Positions 34,494 to 46,295 are shown, counted from the stretch's first letter. The stretch is DNA of 64,000 bases from Cryptomeria japonica (GCF_030272615.1 NC_081413.1:141393872-141457871); one strand, 5' to 3'. The notes: generated from the letters alone by a model not told the origin. Program-made: numbers and translations.

Positions 34494-36262
34494 CGATCAC
34501 TCTGATCTGGCCTGCCGCATCTGCGAATAGCTAAGAGCTCGCTGACTAACTGGCACCACCTGCTCATATAAACCCCGCCAATAGTCTATCTCTGCCTGTG
34601 CTCGTCGCATCTCCCTCATCACCTCCCCCGTAGGCCCCTGTGCTCCTACTCCAATCTGGACTCTCTCCTGCAGCTCTGCCAATCTCTCCATTGCACTATC
34701 CCTCTCCTACAACACCACCTCCAGCTCTGACTCCCATGCAAATAGCTGCACATCCCTAGCTGCCACCTCCGCCTCCAGATCCTCTATTCGGGTCTGCAAA
34801 TGTGCTATCATGTGATCTCGAAGATCTCTAGTGGCTCCCTCCCCGGTATCCATAGCCACCTCACCTGTACCACCCTCTCTAGTAGCTCCCTCCCCTCTGT
34901 CCATCGGGATCTCCCTCTCCATCCCCCTCCCACCCAGTCGAACTCCTCCCTGAATCAATGGTCCCTGTGCTATCCGTAGAGGCAGTCCACCTCTCCCTCT
35001 TCGTTGAACCCACATCCCCAACCCACCACCTCCTCCACCTCCTCCTCCCCCTGCCCTCGGTCCTTGACTTCCTGCCCTCCTTTGTCTCCGTCCCCTCTCA
35101 TCCTCAAAATCCGGGATTGGCTCTACTGGATCAGATAACCTTAAGATCGGGTGCGCTGCCCGGTACTGCGTGTACTCATCTAATACTCCTGCATCCACGA
35201 CCCTCGGTCGTATATCCCATGGTCTCGCCTGTAGTGTCTGAAACTCTGCCAGTGCTTGATCATACGGTAGCACTGGCCCCCATGCATACCTCTCCCGAAT
35301 CACCCAAGCATACTCCCCTGATCCACTAGGCAGTCCCTGCTGCCATCTAAACTGTCTCTGCACTCTCCCAGACACCTGTCTCTCCACATGGTATGAGGTC
35401 CTCCCAATGAGGAATCGGGTCATAAAAACATAAGGCAGTGCCTTTGCATCATCATCCCATGACTCACACTCCAAGTATGGTCACCATATAACTGCATCCA
35501 GATCGTCCAATGCCTGCTGCCACCACTCTAACTTCCCCAGGTGGGGCTGACTCATCATGCTGCTATACATGAACATATACGGCTGATCTACTGCATAGAA
35601 TCTTAGACTCACTGGTCGAGTCACTGGTAGGTGCTCCCAGGCCCAAATGTGCAGCAGCGTCACTCCCACTGCTAAAGAACCCCTCCCCCAGTAAACCATC
35701 TCATGGAGCTCTTGGTATAGGTGCGCTAGCACGCATGCCCCCCACGCAAATTGAGTCCTCTCGGTAATCATCATCTCGATCACCTGCCCCCATCCCACGA
35801 CCAAACCATGTGATCACCTGTTCGGACAAAGAAGTCCTCCCACGATACCTGATAAGACTGCTGGAAGAGGCTCATATAACGCCGCTATCTCCTCCCAGGC
35901 AATCGAGCCATCATCAATAAACACGTCCTCATCAAAAATCCTCTGAACTGCAAGAGTCCCCCAGGATCTGTCATATGTGACCAGCTCCCCTCGAATCGGA
36001 ATTCGCAGGATGCGCCACACATCCTATAGGGTCACTATCATCTCCTCCTGTGCCAGATGGAAGGTGCACGTCTCGCTGTGCCACCGCTCTGCTAATGCTG
36101 TGATCAATCCATGATTCATACGAATCACGGGCATGTGCATCACCTCATACAATTCAGTCGCGACAATGCAATCAATCTTCGCCTCTGTCAATCAATCCCG
36201 CAACCCCTGTGTTGCAGGATGTCGCTCGCGTAATTGCAACATGCCTAACTCCTCCTACACAT
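34494..36262 (-). pseudogene. Antisense plant-mobile-domain (PMD) gene inside the Tat element
   Basis: Encoded opposite to gag-pol, between pol and the 3' LTR. One minus-strand frame, with in-frame stops, gives ALAERWHSETCTFHLAQEE, then DVWRILRIPIRGELVTYD, TLLHIWAWEHLPV and RFYAVDQPYMFMYSS, the conserved order of the PMD (aminotransferase-like mobile domain) found in MAIN/MAIL proteins and in transposons. A Gly/Arg-rich linker (about 34980-35090) and a C-terminal coiled coil (HLQTRIEDLEAEVAARDVQL; MREMRRAQAEIDYWRGLYEQ) follow. Stops occur near 36192, 36028, 35811, 35478 and 34704, several at Gln-like or Trp/Arg-like sites. Host PMD proteins take part in silencing and gene expression; a role in the element is unknown. 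Antisense ORFs at this place are known in Tat elements such as maize Grande. Confidence 0.82.
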
Positions 36263-36537
36263 GGACATTCATCAATCACCATCAGTTTTTTTGTTTTCAA
36301 ACTTTCTTAAGTTTAAACCTAGACTATCAATAGATACTTTGATCAAGTATCTTCGGGTCTCAATAGGTAAGCAATCATGGCCACCTAGACTTCAACAGGC
36401 ATTTATCCTAACAAATGACCTAAGTCTCATCAGGCTGCTATGGTTCAAAACAACTCCCACTTCACATCGCCATCCATCCATCATTGGCATCAAAAGATTT
36501 TCTTCATCCAAACTGGGGCATCTCTTTATCTTAAAAC

Positions 36538-36835
36538 AAAAGCGCTATTTTACCAACAAAAGCGCTAGTTTCTCAACAATAGCCCTACAACCCTAACCAA
36601 AGCGCTCAATCAGCTATCCAACAACGCTCAAACTACAAATGGGCTAAAACAACTACACAGTAGCGCTACTTAAGAGCAATAGCGCTCAATTCATCACTCA
36701 ATAGCGCTTATTAATCAAAAGCGCCTAAACATGCATACAATAGCGCTAAAACATCTCAAAAGCGCTCAAACAAAGGGGCGATAGCGCCATTGCGGCACAA
36801 TAGCGCTAGTTCATGGAGCAAAAGCGCTAAAACCA
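36538..36835. repeat. Array of AGCGCT palindromes at ~20-bp spacing
   Basis: About a dozen AAAGCGCT or ATAGCGCT (some AGCGCC) words occur at 36541, 36561, 36600, 36662, 36680, 36702, 36719, 36740, 36759, 36781, 36801 and 36823, separated by variable A/C-rich spacers. Only the 8-bp core repeats. Confidence 0.88.
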
Positions 36836-37400
36836 TAGTTCCAGCACTCTTGCTCCGACTCGACTTGGACTCAGCAAAAAGCCTATAAAAAATGCATAAA
36901 AATTCAAAATTCCAATTTGCGTACCGCTGGAACCATTAGACTCGCTCAAATCTGTGCTCTTTAATCGGTATCGGCATCCTGACTATTGCTCACTCCTCCA
37001 AAAGGTCACTATCAGAGCTCTGGTTTCACACTGGTCACAGTCACAAATGATCCTGTTTTCACCTCTTTCACCCCTTTCACCCCATTTATACCCTTCGTCG
37101 TCACCGTAACTTCCCCCCGCTCATCGCCGTGGTCCCCGTGAACTTCCCGAGCCCCCCATTTCTCCATTTTACCCTCATTTTCTTCTATTTTTCACCCGTA
37201 TTGCTCACTTCTTCTCTTCTAACACCCTGCCAATTTTCATTCTTTTTTGAGAGATCGCAAGATTTTTTCAAAATTTTTCGGCCCATCTCTCGAGGGGGCA
37301 TACCACCCATTAAATTTACATTTTATGGGGCATTTTTTCACACCGGTTTTTCTTTCTTTGAAACGACGCGATAAACCACACCGTCTCAAAGAGGGGCAAA
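36836..37400 (+). other. Pre-LTR region and polypurine tract of the Tat element
   Basis: Pyrimidine-rich non-coding DNA ending in the polypurine tract CAAAGAGGGGCAAA (about 37387-37400), directly followed by the LTR TGTAGTC. The tract primes plus-strand synthesis. Confidence 0.75.
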
Positions 37401-38439
37401 TGTAGTCACACAAATCTATCCATCTTAATTAAATAAATATTCGCTATTTATTTGATTAAAAATCCACTAGCCATCAGTTAATTAAATTAATATTTAATTA
37501 ATTTATCCCCAAACATTCTTCTATTAATTAAATAAATTATTCAATTTATTTTAATTAATTTATTAAATCAAATTCAAATCAATTAAATAAAAAAAATCTA
37601 TTTATTTAATTAAATCCCCATTTCCCTCTTTTAAATAAATTAAATAAAAATATTTATTTAAATCATTATCCCCCCCACTTGCATTTTCCTACAAATGCAA
37701 CTTGCACACATTTATTGAAATAAATGAATTTTTATTTTAATAAAATCCTATTTTCCCTCACCCACCAAATCCAATTGCATTCCTAAATCCCCTTCTAGAT
37801 TCTTCTAACCCCTTCCTAATTAGCCTAATCCATCCCCTAATTATTGTCACATTCCTAAGCAAAATGGAGTCACTTCTCAAAGACTTCAGAAGTCTTTGAA
37901 AAACATTTAATGCTTTGTGTGTTCAACAAATTAACCCCCAAAGTCTTCCAAGACCACTAATGGCTCTTACATGACCATTTATGGCTCTTACATAACCATT
38001 TATGGTTATTTCAAACTTGTCTCCCCAAACATTTATTGTTTTGACCATATTTATCCTTTTTACATTTGTACAAGAGTTTATCCATTGGATAAAAACTTTA
38101 TTCTTTGAATAAAGAGTTTATTCATTCAACTAACCTTGACTTTAACTCCCAAGGTCATATCAAGCATTTAATGCTTATTCCCTCTCCTCTCAACCTATCT
38201 CACATTGACACTTGTCATCTTGGGATTGGGTTGAAAGCCCTCACATGGATTTGAAATCATTCAATCCTGACCCTTGTTGAGATCGCTCAATCTCAACCAT
38301 CCATTGCTCCATTTTCCATATAAATAGAGCTTATTTCTTCATAATCCAGATCCTGAAAACTTGTATGCATTTAACCTATAGGCATTTTAGAGAGCATTTA
38401 GCATAGCAAACTAAAATCTTGTTCTTTTGGTTAAAATCA
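37401..38439 (+). repeat. 3' LTR of the Tat element
   Basis: 1039 bp, about 3% different from the 5' LTR, mainly transitions, with a shortened C-run near 37670 and TATA box TATAAATAG at 38319-38327. Its end is fixed by loss of similarity with the 5' copy after AAAATCAA. Confidence 0.95.
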
Positions 38440-39961
38440 ATCATTTTAATAACATCTAGTATTTTAGTTTTTTATTTCACATTTGAAGCAAAATACTCAA
38501 ATCTCAATCCTCCATAAGCATCCATAGTGCAAAAAGTTGCTGAGAGCTACACTATTTTGGAACTTGGAGAGGAGAGGAACAAAGGAGAAGAAGCTAAGAG
38601 CATGTTAGGAGGTATTTGGAGATGCCTCATCATATTTGCTTCTTTAGTTAAATATGCTTTCATATTTTTAGTATCTCTTTTGATATGCCTGTTTAGATTA
38701 GTTTTTGATTGATTAACACTAATGATTTTCTGGTGTCTTGTGTTGTTTGTCATTTGCTAACCTTGTCCATTTAGCAGAGCATCAATTATATCTAACTTTT
38801 ATATACATGTATGTAAATTAAGATCATAAATAAGAAATATATTGTAATAGTTTCTCACAACCTTCCCAAAATCCTTATTGGTTGTCCTAATATTGGAGAT
38901 TTGGAACAAGGCATAGAAATCTATTAAAGCATAATATACACACACACAAAAAAACAAAGCATGTGAACTATTTGACACAATGCCTCAATGAGTTGTGATC
39001 TCCAATGCACTCTAATTAGAAAAGTTGCATCTCTACCCACGTAACAATCTCTTAATTGGTTTTAGTGTACTATGTTGTGCATGCAATTTAAAACTCAATT
39101 GTAATAACATTAATTTTATCATCAATTTGTCATTTGTGTATCAAGTTTATCCAAAATCCAAAGATCAATTTGGATTAAAATCACATATCATGTTGTCAAT
39201 GTCTAGAATGTCTAATTAAAAATTATTAATAATTTATTCATCAATTTTAATTTTAAAATGATAAATTATTATTTAATAATTTTATTGTTATTTATAATTA
39301 TTTTTTAATTAATAATTTGTTATTATTTGTATTTAAAAATTATTTTTTTAATAATGTCTAAATGTTGGTTATTTATAATTAATTTATAAATTCTAATTTT
39401 AAATGATTAATGAATAATTTATTCATTTGGATATTGTTATAGTCTCTAACTTTGTAGTATTAGAATGTGAAGAACTATAAAATAACTTTTATACAGAGAT
39501 GCTTAGTGTCCTTTGTGTTATACCTAAGTTGATTGTGACATTGTCTTTTATATGTCTATTTTGTCAAAGTCCAAAATGTTCAATGTCTAATAAAATCATA
39601 GATCATGTTGTCAAAATCAAGAATGCCAAATTTATGGATTGTGTGTAATTTCATCACTTTTAAACAACCAATAATTGATAATTTATTATGGATTATTATT
39701 TAATAATTTCAATTAAGATTGCTATTTAAAATTTATTTTTACTTTTATTTATAACCCCAGAGATCCATAAATAAAAAGTAGTCTTTAGCATGCTTTAGTA
39801 TCAATTCTATAATTTTAACAATTTTAGATATTTTCATCCCATAATTTATTATCATATATTAGTTTCAATTAAAATTTATTAAAATGTTAATAATCATTGA
39901 TTTCTATTATCTAAATATTATTGTTAAAAAATCTTTGCGAATGTTTATGATGAATAATTTA
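38440..39961. other. AT-rich spacer
   Basis: No gene recognised. Long TTAATAATTT-type stretches. A purine-rich segment near 38565-38620 (GGAGAAGAAGCTAAGAGCATG) resembles one near 40830, which may mean an older LTR remnant lies here. Confidence 0.45.
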
Positions 39962-40935
39962 TGTAGACGTCTAAATTTATTTAATTAATTTATCCTTACT
40001 ACATAATTAATGGATTTAATTATGTTACCCTTTATTCTTCTCAGAATTAATTTAATTTAATTTAATTAATCTTGTCTCTATGGTCCCATAATTGATTTAT
40101 TAAATTAATTGATAATTCCATATTCTTCTAAAGTTCCTCAATTAATTAATTCCTAGATAAACTCTCTTTAGTTAATTAATTCAAATTAATTAACTAAAAC
40201 ATGTGATTTCTGCAAATCACTTTCTTCTAATCTTCACTTAACCTAATTAATTCTTCTAGAAACCCACTTAACATTATTTCCTAATTTTTAATTCCTCCAC
40301 TCATTCTCTCTCCTCTTATCAAATCCTCCTAACTTTCCCACTTGCCTTCTAGTGGCTAATCCTCATGATTAGCCACAAAGTGAACCAATTGTCATAAATG
40401 GCTTGTCTCATCTCAACCCCCAATCTTAAATGCACCAACTTTGGTCATTTCAAGGATTTCAAAATTTATCATTCTCTCATGCACTCTCATCTTGCCAAAG
40501 AATTGCTAGATCGACTTTTAATCTCAACCGTCCATTCATCTCCCTTCAAATCTATAAATTGAGGTCTCCTCCCCTTCATTTGAACATCTCATCTTGTACA
40601 ATCTTATGTTGGTAATTTGGCTTTAGAAATCCATCCTTGTGCATCACCACTATAGTCAAATAGCATCCAAATCCATAGTCATCCTTATCCCTCCTCCATT
40701 TGTAAGCATTAATTCATCGATCCATCCAATTTGTTGTGCATTGGAGAGCAACCACATTCAATCAAAGGAGCACACCCAATCAAGTGGAGCATTTGGATGC
40801 ATTTCCACTTCATCCATTACTCAATCTGAAGGAGAAGAAGAAGATAGCAAGATATGATGGTTTAGTTTTTATGCTTTTAATGCTTTTATTTGATTCCTGA
40901 TCATTGTATCTCCTTGTCACTTTTAACCCTCTTCA
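39962..40935 (+). mobile_element. Probable solo LTR
   Basis: TGTAGACGTC...CTCTTCA, 974 bp, with the 5-mer ATTTA directly on each side (39957-39961 and 40936-40940), as expected for a target-site duplication. Internal layout resembles the Tat LTR: a TTAATTAA-rich first third, CTCAACCGTCCATTC before a TATA box (CTATAAATTG, 40552-40561), then the transcribed end. No internal element sequence accompanies it. Confidence 0.55.
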
Positions 40936-41275
40936 ATTTATTACTTTAAAAAAATTAAAATTAAAATTTATGAATAATTTATTATTAAATAAAAATTAAT
41001 TTTAATAATATTAACCACTATTCATTTTTACTAATAATTAATTAAGGTCCTTAAAACAAATAAAGAATAAAATACTTAAAAGTTAAATATTCACTATGAA
41101 TAAATTATTATTAAAAAATTTAATTTTAAAAATTAAAAAAAAAATTAATTTTAATAATAATCACTATTAATTTATTATTAATAATTAATTAATTTCTAAA
41201 ATTAAAACCAAAAACAAGACACTGATGGGTTAAAGGGCCAAAAACTACGGCAGTTTTTTACAGCGCGAAGTGATC
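40936..41275. other. AT-rich spacer before the RNL upstream region
   Basis: Repeated AATTTTAATAATA phrases with no coding features. Confidence 0.5.
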
Positions 41276-41659
41276 CACTTGCTTCCGCATGGAAGAAATT
41301 GAATCATTCCAAACGGTACGACAACCGGAAACGGAAACGGAAATGGAAACGGAAACAAGGAAAGGATGAATTTTAAAATGGTTGTGGGCCTGCCTATGTA
41401 AGTCAATGCTTAGAATGTGCCGTTAAGCCCGGGTCCTCCCTACTCGCTAACCATCCAAAAATCTATTTCCAAAATGTATCACTTCTCTTGCTTCCACGTG
41501 GAAGAAAATTAATCATTCCGAAGGTACGACAAACGGAAAAGGAAAGGATGAATACTAAAATGGTTGTGTGCCCGCCCATGTAAGATAATGCTTAGAATGT
41601 GCCGTTAACCCCGGGCCCTCCCTAACGACCCCCCATAAAACTATTTCCAAAATGTATCG
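41276..41659. repeat. Tandem duplication upstream of the RNL gene
   Basis: Two copies (about 41276-41480 and 41481-41659) share CTTGCTTCC..ATGGAAGAAA, AATCATTCC, AGGATGAAT, TAAAATGGTTGTG, ATGCTTAGAATGTGCCGTTAA and a closing CTATTTCCAAAATGTATC. The first copy has a longer GGAAACGGAAAC repeat (41328-41356). It lies about 1 kb before the RNL start codon and may hold promoter elements. Confidence 0.8.
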
Positions 41660-41859
41660 TGGCGATCACCTTTGCGCTGGGATTCTGTTTGATGGCGTTG
41701 ACAAATTTAGAAGAAAATGGAAACCGAGTCTTTCACGTGGCCACTACTATGAAGCTCCGCTTTCATTGTATGGCAAAGAAATGAATATTATCAATGTGGT
41801 GGAGGAAGCACAGCTGCCTGAATTCTCCTCATTCCTCCTGTCCTTGAACACTCAGCTAT

Positions 41860-42500
41860 TTCAATGGACTGCAACTTCTGTGTAACTTGTATGTTTTTCC
41901 TTCTCTAACCTCCTTCGTCTTAAGTCTAATATTCTTCCTAGTTTCTGTCTCAAAGAATTTGAATTAATTGCAACGAGGTCTAAGTTCCACGTAATTTCTA
42001 TGTTTCTTCTTTTATAATCCTCTCTCAAAAACTGAATTAGTTGTCATCAAGTGTAAGTTCTGCGTAACTTCTATACTTTTTCTTACCGAATCTCCTTATT
42101 ATATTAATTCTTATGGCTTTCTTTATGTGGGTCTCCTCAGTATATTAATTCTTATGGCTTTCTTTATGTGGGTTCTTTCTCAAAGACAGAGAATTATTCC
42201 AATGAAATGTAAGTACTGCATAATTTCCCTTTTTTTTTTATAATAATTTTCTGTCTCCAGTCTAATATTTTTATGACTTCCTGTGTCGTCCTCTCACAGA
42301 CTTTAAATTATTCCAATGAAGTGCGAGTCCTTCTCTCATATTCTTATTACTTCCTTTGTGGTCCTCCCTCAAAGACTTCGATTTATTTTAGTGAAGTGCA
42401 AGTTCTGGGTAGCTTCTACATTTCTTCTTCTCCAATCTCATCAATCTTCAATCTAATATCCTTATCACTTTCTTTTGGAGTTCCAAGTTGTGCGTAATTT
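41860..42500. repeat. Degenerate leader repeats before the RNL start
   Basis: Five to seven imperfect copies of a phrase like AAGTTCTGCGTAACTTCTATG followed by a TCTTCTT-rich stretch (near 41870, 41975, 42050, 42198, 42390, 42485). Within it a 32-bp segment starting TATATTAATTCTTATGG is directly repeated at 42100-42131 and 42141-42172. Likely 5'-flanking or untranslated sequence. Confidence 0.6.
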
Positions 42501-42608
42501 TGAGAATCTTCCTTGTCATTGTTGAGATGGTTCAAGTTAATTGATATTTCCATTCACTTGCCCCTGCTTCATTCGAGATCACCTATTCGGTAGTAAAGCA
42601 GTTTCACA

Positions 42609-45600
42609 ATGGCTCTTGACACGGCTTTGAAGATTGGCTTGAAAGGGTTTTGGAAAGCAGGTGTATTCATTTATAAAAGTTTGAGCGGTTCTGATTGTAA
42701 GAAACTCGAACAAATTGTGAATAGTTTGTTGCCGACCGTCACAGAGATGTGCGAGTCGAGTCCGGGATCGTTACCAAATTCTTCCGTGGAAAATTTTCCA
42801 AAATTCCTTGACAAAATTGCCGAGGGCAATCAGTTGGTAGAAGAGTACAAAAAATGTATCAATCCAGTCCGGAAAATCAAGATCAACGAACGCATTAAGA
42901 AGCTGGAGAAGTCTATTACCGAATTCATTCAAAAAGATCTTCAGGTCGTCATGGCGAGCGCACAGGTTTATCTCTCGACCCAAATGGAAAGTATGCGTGG
43001 CGTTCAGGTTTCCATCTCTACACAACTGGAAACTTTGAGTGAAGGAATGGAAACTGTGCTTGTACGGGTGGAAGCAGTGGAAACTGGGATGCAAACTCTG
43101 GGTAAACTGTGAGCGACGGAATGGAAACTGTGTGTGTACGGGTGGAATCTGTGCAACAAGGAGTAAATAATTTAATATCCAAATTTGAGGAACAACAAAT
43201 TAAGACACCACGGAAGGATGAAAACCTCTGCAGGCCGCCAGATACGCCAAGCTGCTTCCAGGGTTTCGATGAACACATGGAGAAGGTAAAGACGCTTGTG
43301 CTGGCGGATGGAGTGAATGTGATTGAAATTACAGCCATGGGTGGTGCGGGAAAATCAACACTTGCAGCGGCCGTTTGTAATGACAATGAAATCAGAGGTA
43401 ACTTCAGCTTGTCCGTTCTCTTTACAGTTTATACTATTTCATTTGCATAGCATAAATTTAACCAAAACATCACCTATCTTAATGCTTCTAAATTCTCTTC
43501 TAGCTTCAACTTGTCCTGTTTTCGCATCGGTTGTTTTAGTAGATCTATAAGTATCTGTTAACTTAGAACAATAGTAGGATTTAAAATGTTCAAATTTAGA
43601 TTAATTATACACAGAGATTTTTTAATTTGATTGTATGATATTTTCAAAATTGATTTTTTTTTTGGATTATATCAAAATAATAATGAATCATTCAATAAGA
43701 TGTTTGTAAAAATTACATAATGAAACCTAAAACTGTCAATAACTTGATCCCCAATCAGTTTGAGCACTGATCAGTGAGATAATGTGACTGGCTGTTGACC
43801 CAGCAACCCCATTGATAATTTACGTTGTCACAAAATTGAACTTAAGCCCTTCAGTTTTACCCTGTATTTGTAACTCTCGGATAGGAAAAGGAATATTTCT
43901 AAACTTTACCATTGTTGCAGGGTGCTTTAAGGACAGAATAATATACATTGTAGTTTCAAAAAGCGCACTTCTTTTAAATATTCTGAAGACCTTGTGGAGA
44001 AACATTGTTGGTGAGGAAGCACCTGAATTTACAGGTGTTGAGCACGCATATGATCAATTGCAATTGCAAATAAAAGAAAATGAACCAATTCTGGTAGTAT
44101 TGGATGACATTTGGTCGAATTTCGAGGTGGGAAAACTGCTGTTTGAAGGGAAGCAATACAAGACTCTAGTAACCACCAGAGCTAAAAGCGTCATCCCAAA
44201 GGGGCCGAGGACACACAATTATAAACTACCGTCATTGCAACCGCAGTATGCTCTGTCACTTTTCTGTCACTATGCCTTTGACAAACCTTCCATTCCAATT
44301 GGTCGTGACAAAGAACTGATCGAAAAGGTAGCCTCCTCGCAATACCTTACCTGTTCTTAGTTTACTTGGTCTCTTCAATTGTATTCGCCAGGTTTAACTT
44401 TATTAATGTGCAGGTGCAACAACAGTGTAAAGGTCTGCCACTAGCTCTTAAAGTAATCGGTCGATCTCTGTTTGGTGAGTCCGACCCTGTTTGGGAACGA
44501 GCTGAGAAAAGCCTTTCAGCAGGAGAATCATTCAGGGATGATCACAAAGAGAGCCTTCTTAATAAATTGAAAACAAGCATAGATGTGCTGGGGGACAATG
44601 AAAGAGAGTGCTTCTTGGATCTGGGTGCATTCCCACAAAGAAAAACCATTCCTGCAAAGGAATTGCTAGACATTTGGGTTTATGTTCGTAGAATGAAGTG
44701 GAGCAAAGCTGAAATGCTTTTATGGAAGTTTGAAGATCACCATCTACTGGATTTGAAGAAGAATCCCGGGTAAGGAGCTACTTATAATGAACTGTTTTCT
44801 ATCTTCATTATGTCCCTTGTACATGATACTAAAGTCGCTTGATGGAAGGGGTTCTGAGATCAACGTTGAAATCAAAAAAATTGGTCTCTTAATATAAAAG
44901 CTCGAAACTTCTTGAATGGTTTAGGTATAAATTTATTTTAAGATTTTGTAGTTCAGTATTATTGAAATGTACAGAAAGTTGGACTTCAACTTGAGTGGAA
45001 GAGCAGAAGCAAGTAGAATTCTTCTCTACCTTTTCGCTTGATTTGTTATGTTTTCAAACCTTTTTGGTAGCTGAAACATGTTGTGATAAATAGATTTTAT
45101 TCATTCTTATTTTTCTCGTTTCTGATACCACAATTTCTCAATAACACGTTTCCCAAACGTATCATACCAGGACTGCAGAGAATACAGATGACTGCATGGA
45201 TGGATATTCCTTTTCCCAACATGGTGTAATGAGAGACTTGGCTCTGTATTTGGCGAATCAGGACAATAAAACTCAGTGTAGGAGGCTATTTATGCCTACA
45301 ATGGAAAATGATTTTCCACCAGATTGGGAAACATCTAAAGCCCAGGTTGTTTCCATTCACACGGGTAAGTGCTACAGTTGGTATTTTAGATTATAATTCA
45401 AAGTTTGCCTGTATTTAAATTCCTTCACCAAAATATTGAAAATTTATCACAAGTAGAATCTTTTCCATAAAATCAATCATAGCATAGCTTTCACTTCCAT
45501 GTTTATTGGGAATATTTAGGAGCAATGCAGGACACAGACTGGCCTAAAATGGAGTTCCCTGAGGTGGAAGCTTTGGTTTTATATTTCACTGCAAGTGAAT

Positions 45601-46295
45601 ATTGTATTCCAACGTTCCTGCACAAAATGAAAAATCTCAAGGTTCTAATAATCCATAATAATGATGGAGCAAAACGAAGCAAGCTCAGTGGAGTGGCAGG
45701 TTTTCAAGAACTTTCTCAGCTTAAAACTCTGCATCTTGAAAAGGTGACAGTTCCTGAGGAATGCAAGGTCTTGAAAAGTTTGGAGAAAATACACATGATT
45801 CTATGTGAGGGCCTTGGTAGGGATAAAACGTTCGACTTTCCTGAGCTTTTGGAATTTAATGTGGACTGCTGCATTGATCTTGAGGAGTTGCCCGCAGGAC
45901 TCTGTTCTTCAATTTTCCTGAAAACATTGTCAGTTACTCATTGCCATCGCCTTGCAAAGCTACCTGATGAGCTGGATAAGCTTGGATCACTTAAGGAAAT
46001 AAGATTGTGTGAATCTCTAGGCTTGGAAACACTGCCATCCTCCATCTGCAGTCTTAAAAAACTAAAACTCCTTGACATCTCATCGTGCATACATATGAAG
46101 GTGAGCAGGGGAGTACGCTGTGAATTGAACGAAATTCTTCAAACATTAGCTCAACTGGCATTCCTTAAACGGGTGATTTGTGATAAGAAGCATGAGTGGC
46201 TGTTCAAACGGAGCTCCAGGACTGATCTTAAGGTTCAAGTTGTTAAGGAGAAAGAACCCAATTTGGATTGGCTGGATTGGGGAGGGAGGAATTAG
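42609..46295 (+). CDS. RPW8-type NLR (RNL) helper immune receptor
   Basis: Five exon blocks: 42609-43397, 43921-44327, 44414-44769, 45171-45364 and 45520-46295, all with GT-AG borders and compatible phases. RPW8 domain at the N-terminus (MALDTALKIGLKGFWKAG; about residues 1-150). Then coiled-coil repeats, P-loop MGGAGKST (43337-43360), Walker B ILVVLDDIW (44088-44114), RNBS-B TLVTTRA, GLPLAL (44432-44449), MHD-type motif QHG (45217-45225) and LRRs (EELPAGLCSS, AKLPDELDKL, ETLPSSICSL), ending with NLDWLDW, a hallmark of RNL C-termini. RNLs such as ADR1 and NRG1 signal downstream of sensor NLRs at the plasma membrane. Oddities: the frame breaks near 43104, repaired only by a 59-nt GT-AG intron (43102-43160; total 820 residues, normal for RNLs) or by assuming a 1-nt deletion; and Gly replaces Asp in the MHD-type motif. 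It may be functional, altered or decaying. Confidence 0.87.

Larger units (their letters stand above)
15675..38439 (+). mobile_element. Tat-type Ty3/gypsy LTR retrotransposon, 22.8 kb, with nested insertion
   Basis: Terminal repeats at 15675-16716 and 37401-38439 (TGTAGTCACA...AAATCA) enclose, in order: leader, gag, protease, G-patch, RT, RNase H, a second archaeal-type RNase H, integrase, a long 3' region with an antisense plant-mobile-domain gene, and a polypurine tract (GAGGGGCAAA, 37391-37400). The second RNase H before integrase and the long post-pol region are hallmarks of the Tat lineage. Flanking 5-mers are ATTAT (left) and ATCAT (right), matching at four of five bases. No PBS beginning TGG is seen right after the 5' LTR. 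Removing the nested copia element leaves about 17.5 kb. Confidence 0.93.

Noticed and set aside
34337-35329. Plus-strand Pro/His-rich frames over the PMD gene
   Set aside because: Shadows of the minus-strand PMD gene, which has clear family motifs.
41652-41885. 77-codon frame upstream of the RNL gene
   Set aside because: It starts inside a tandem duplication and has no motif; likely chance in leader DNA.
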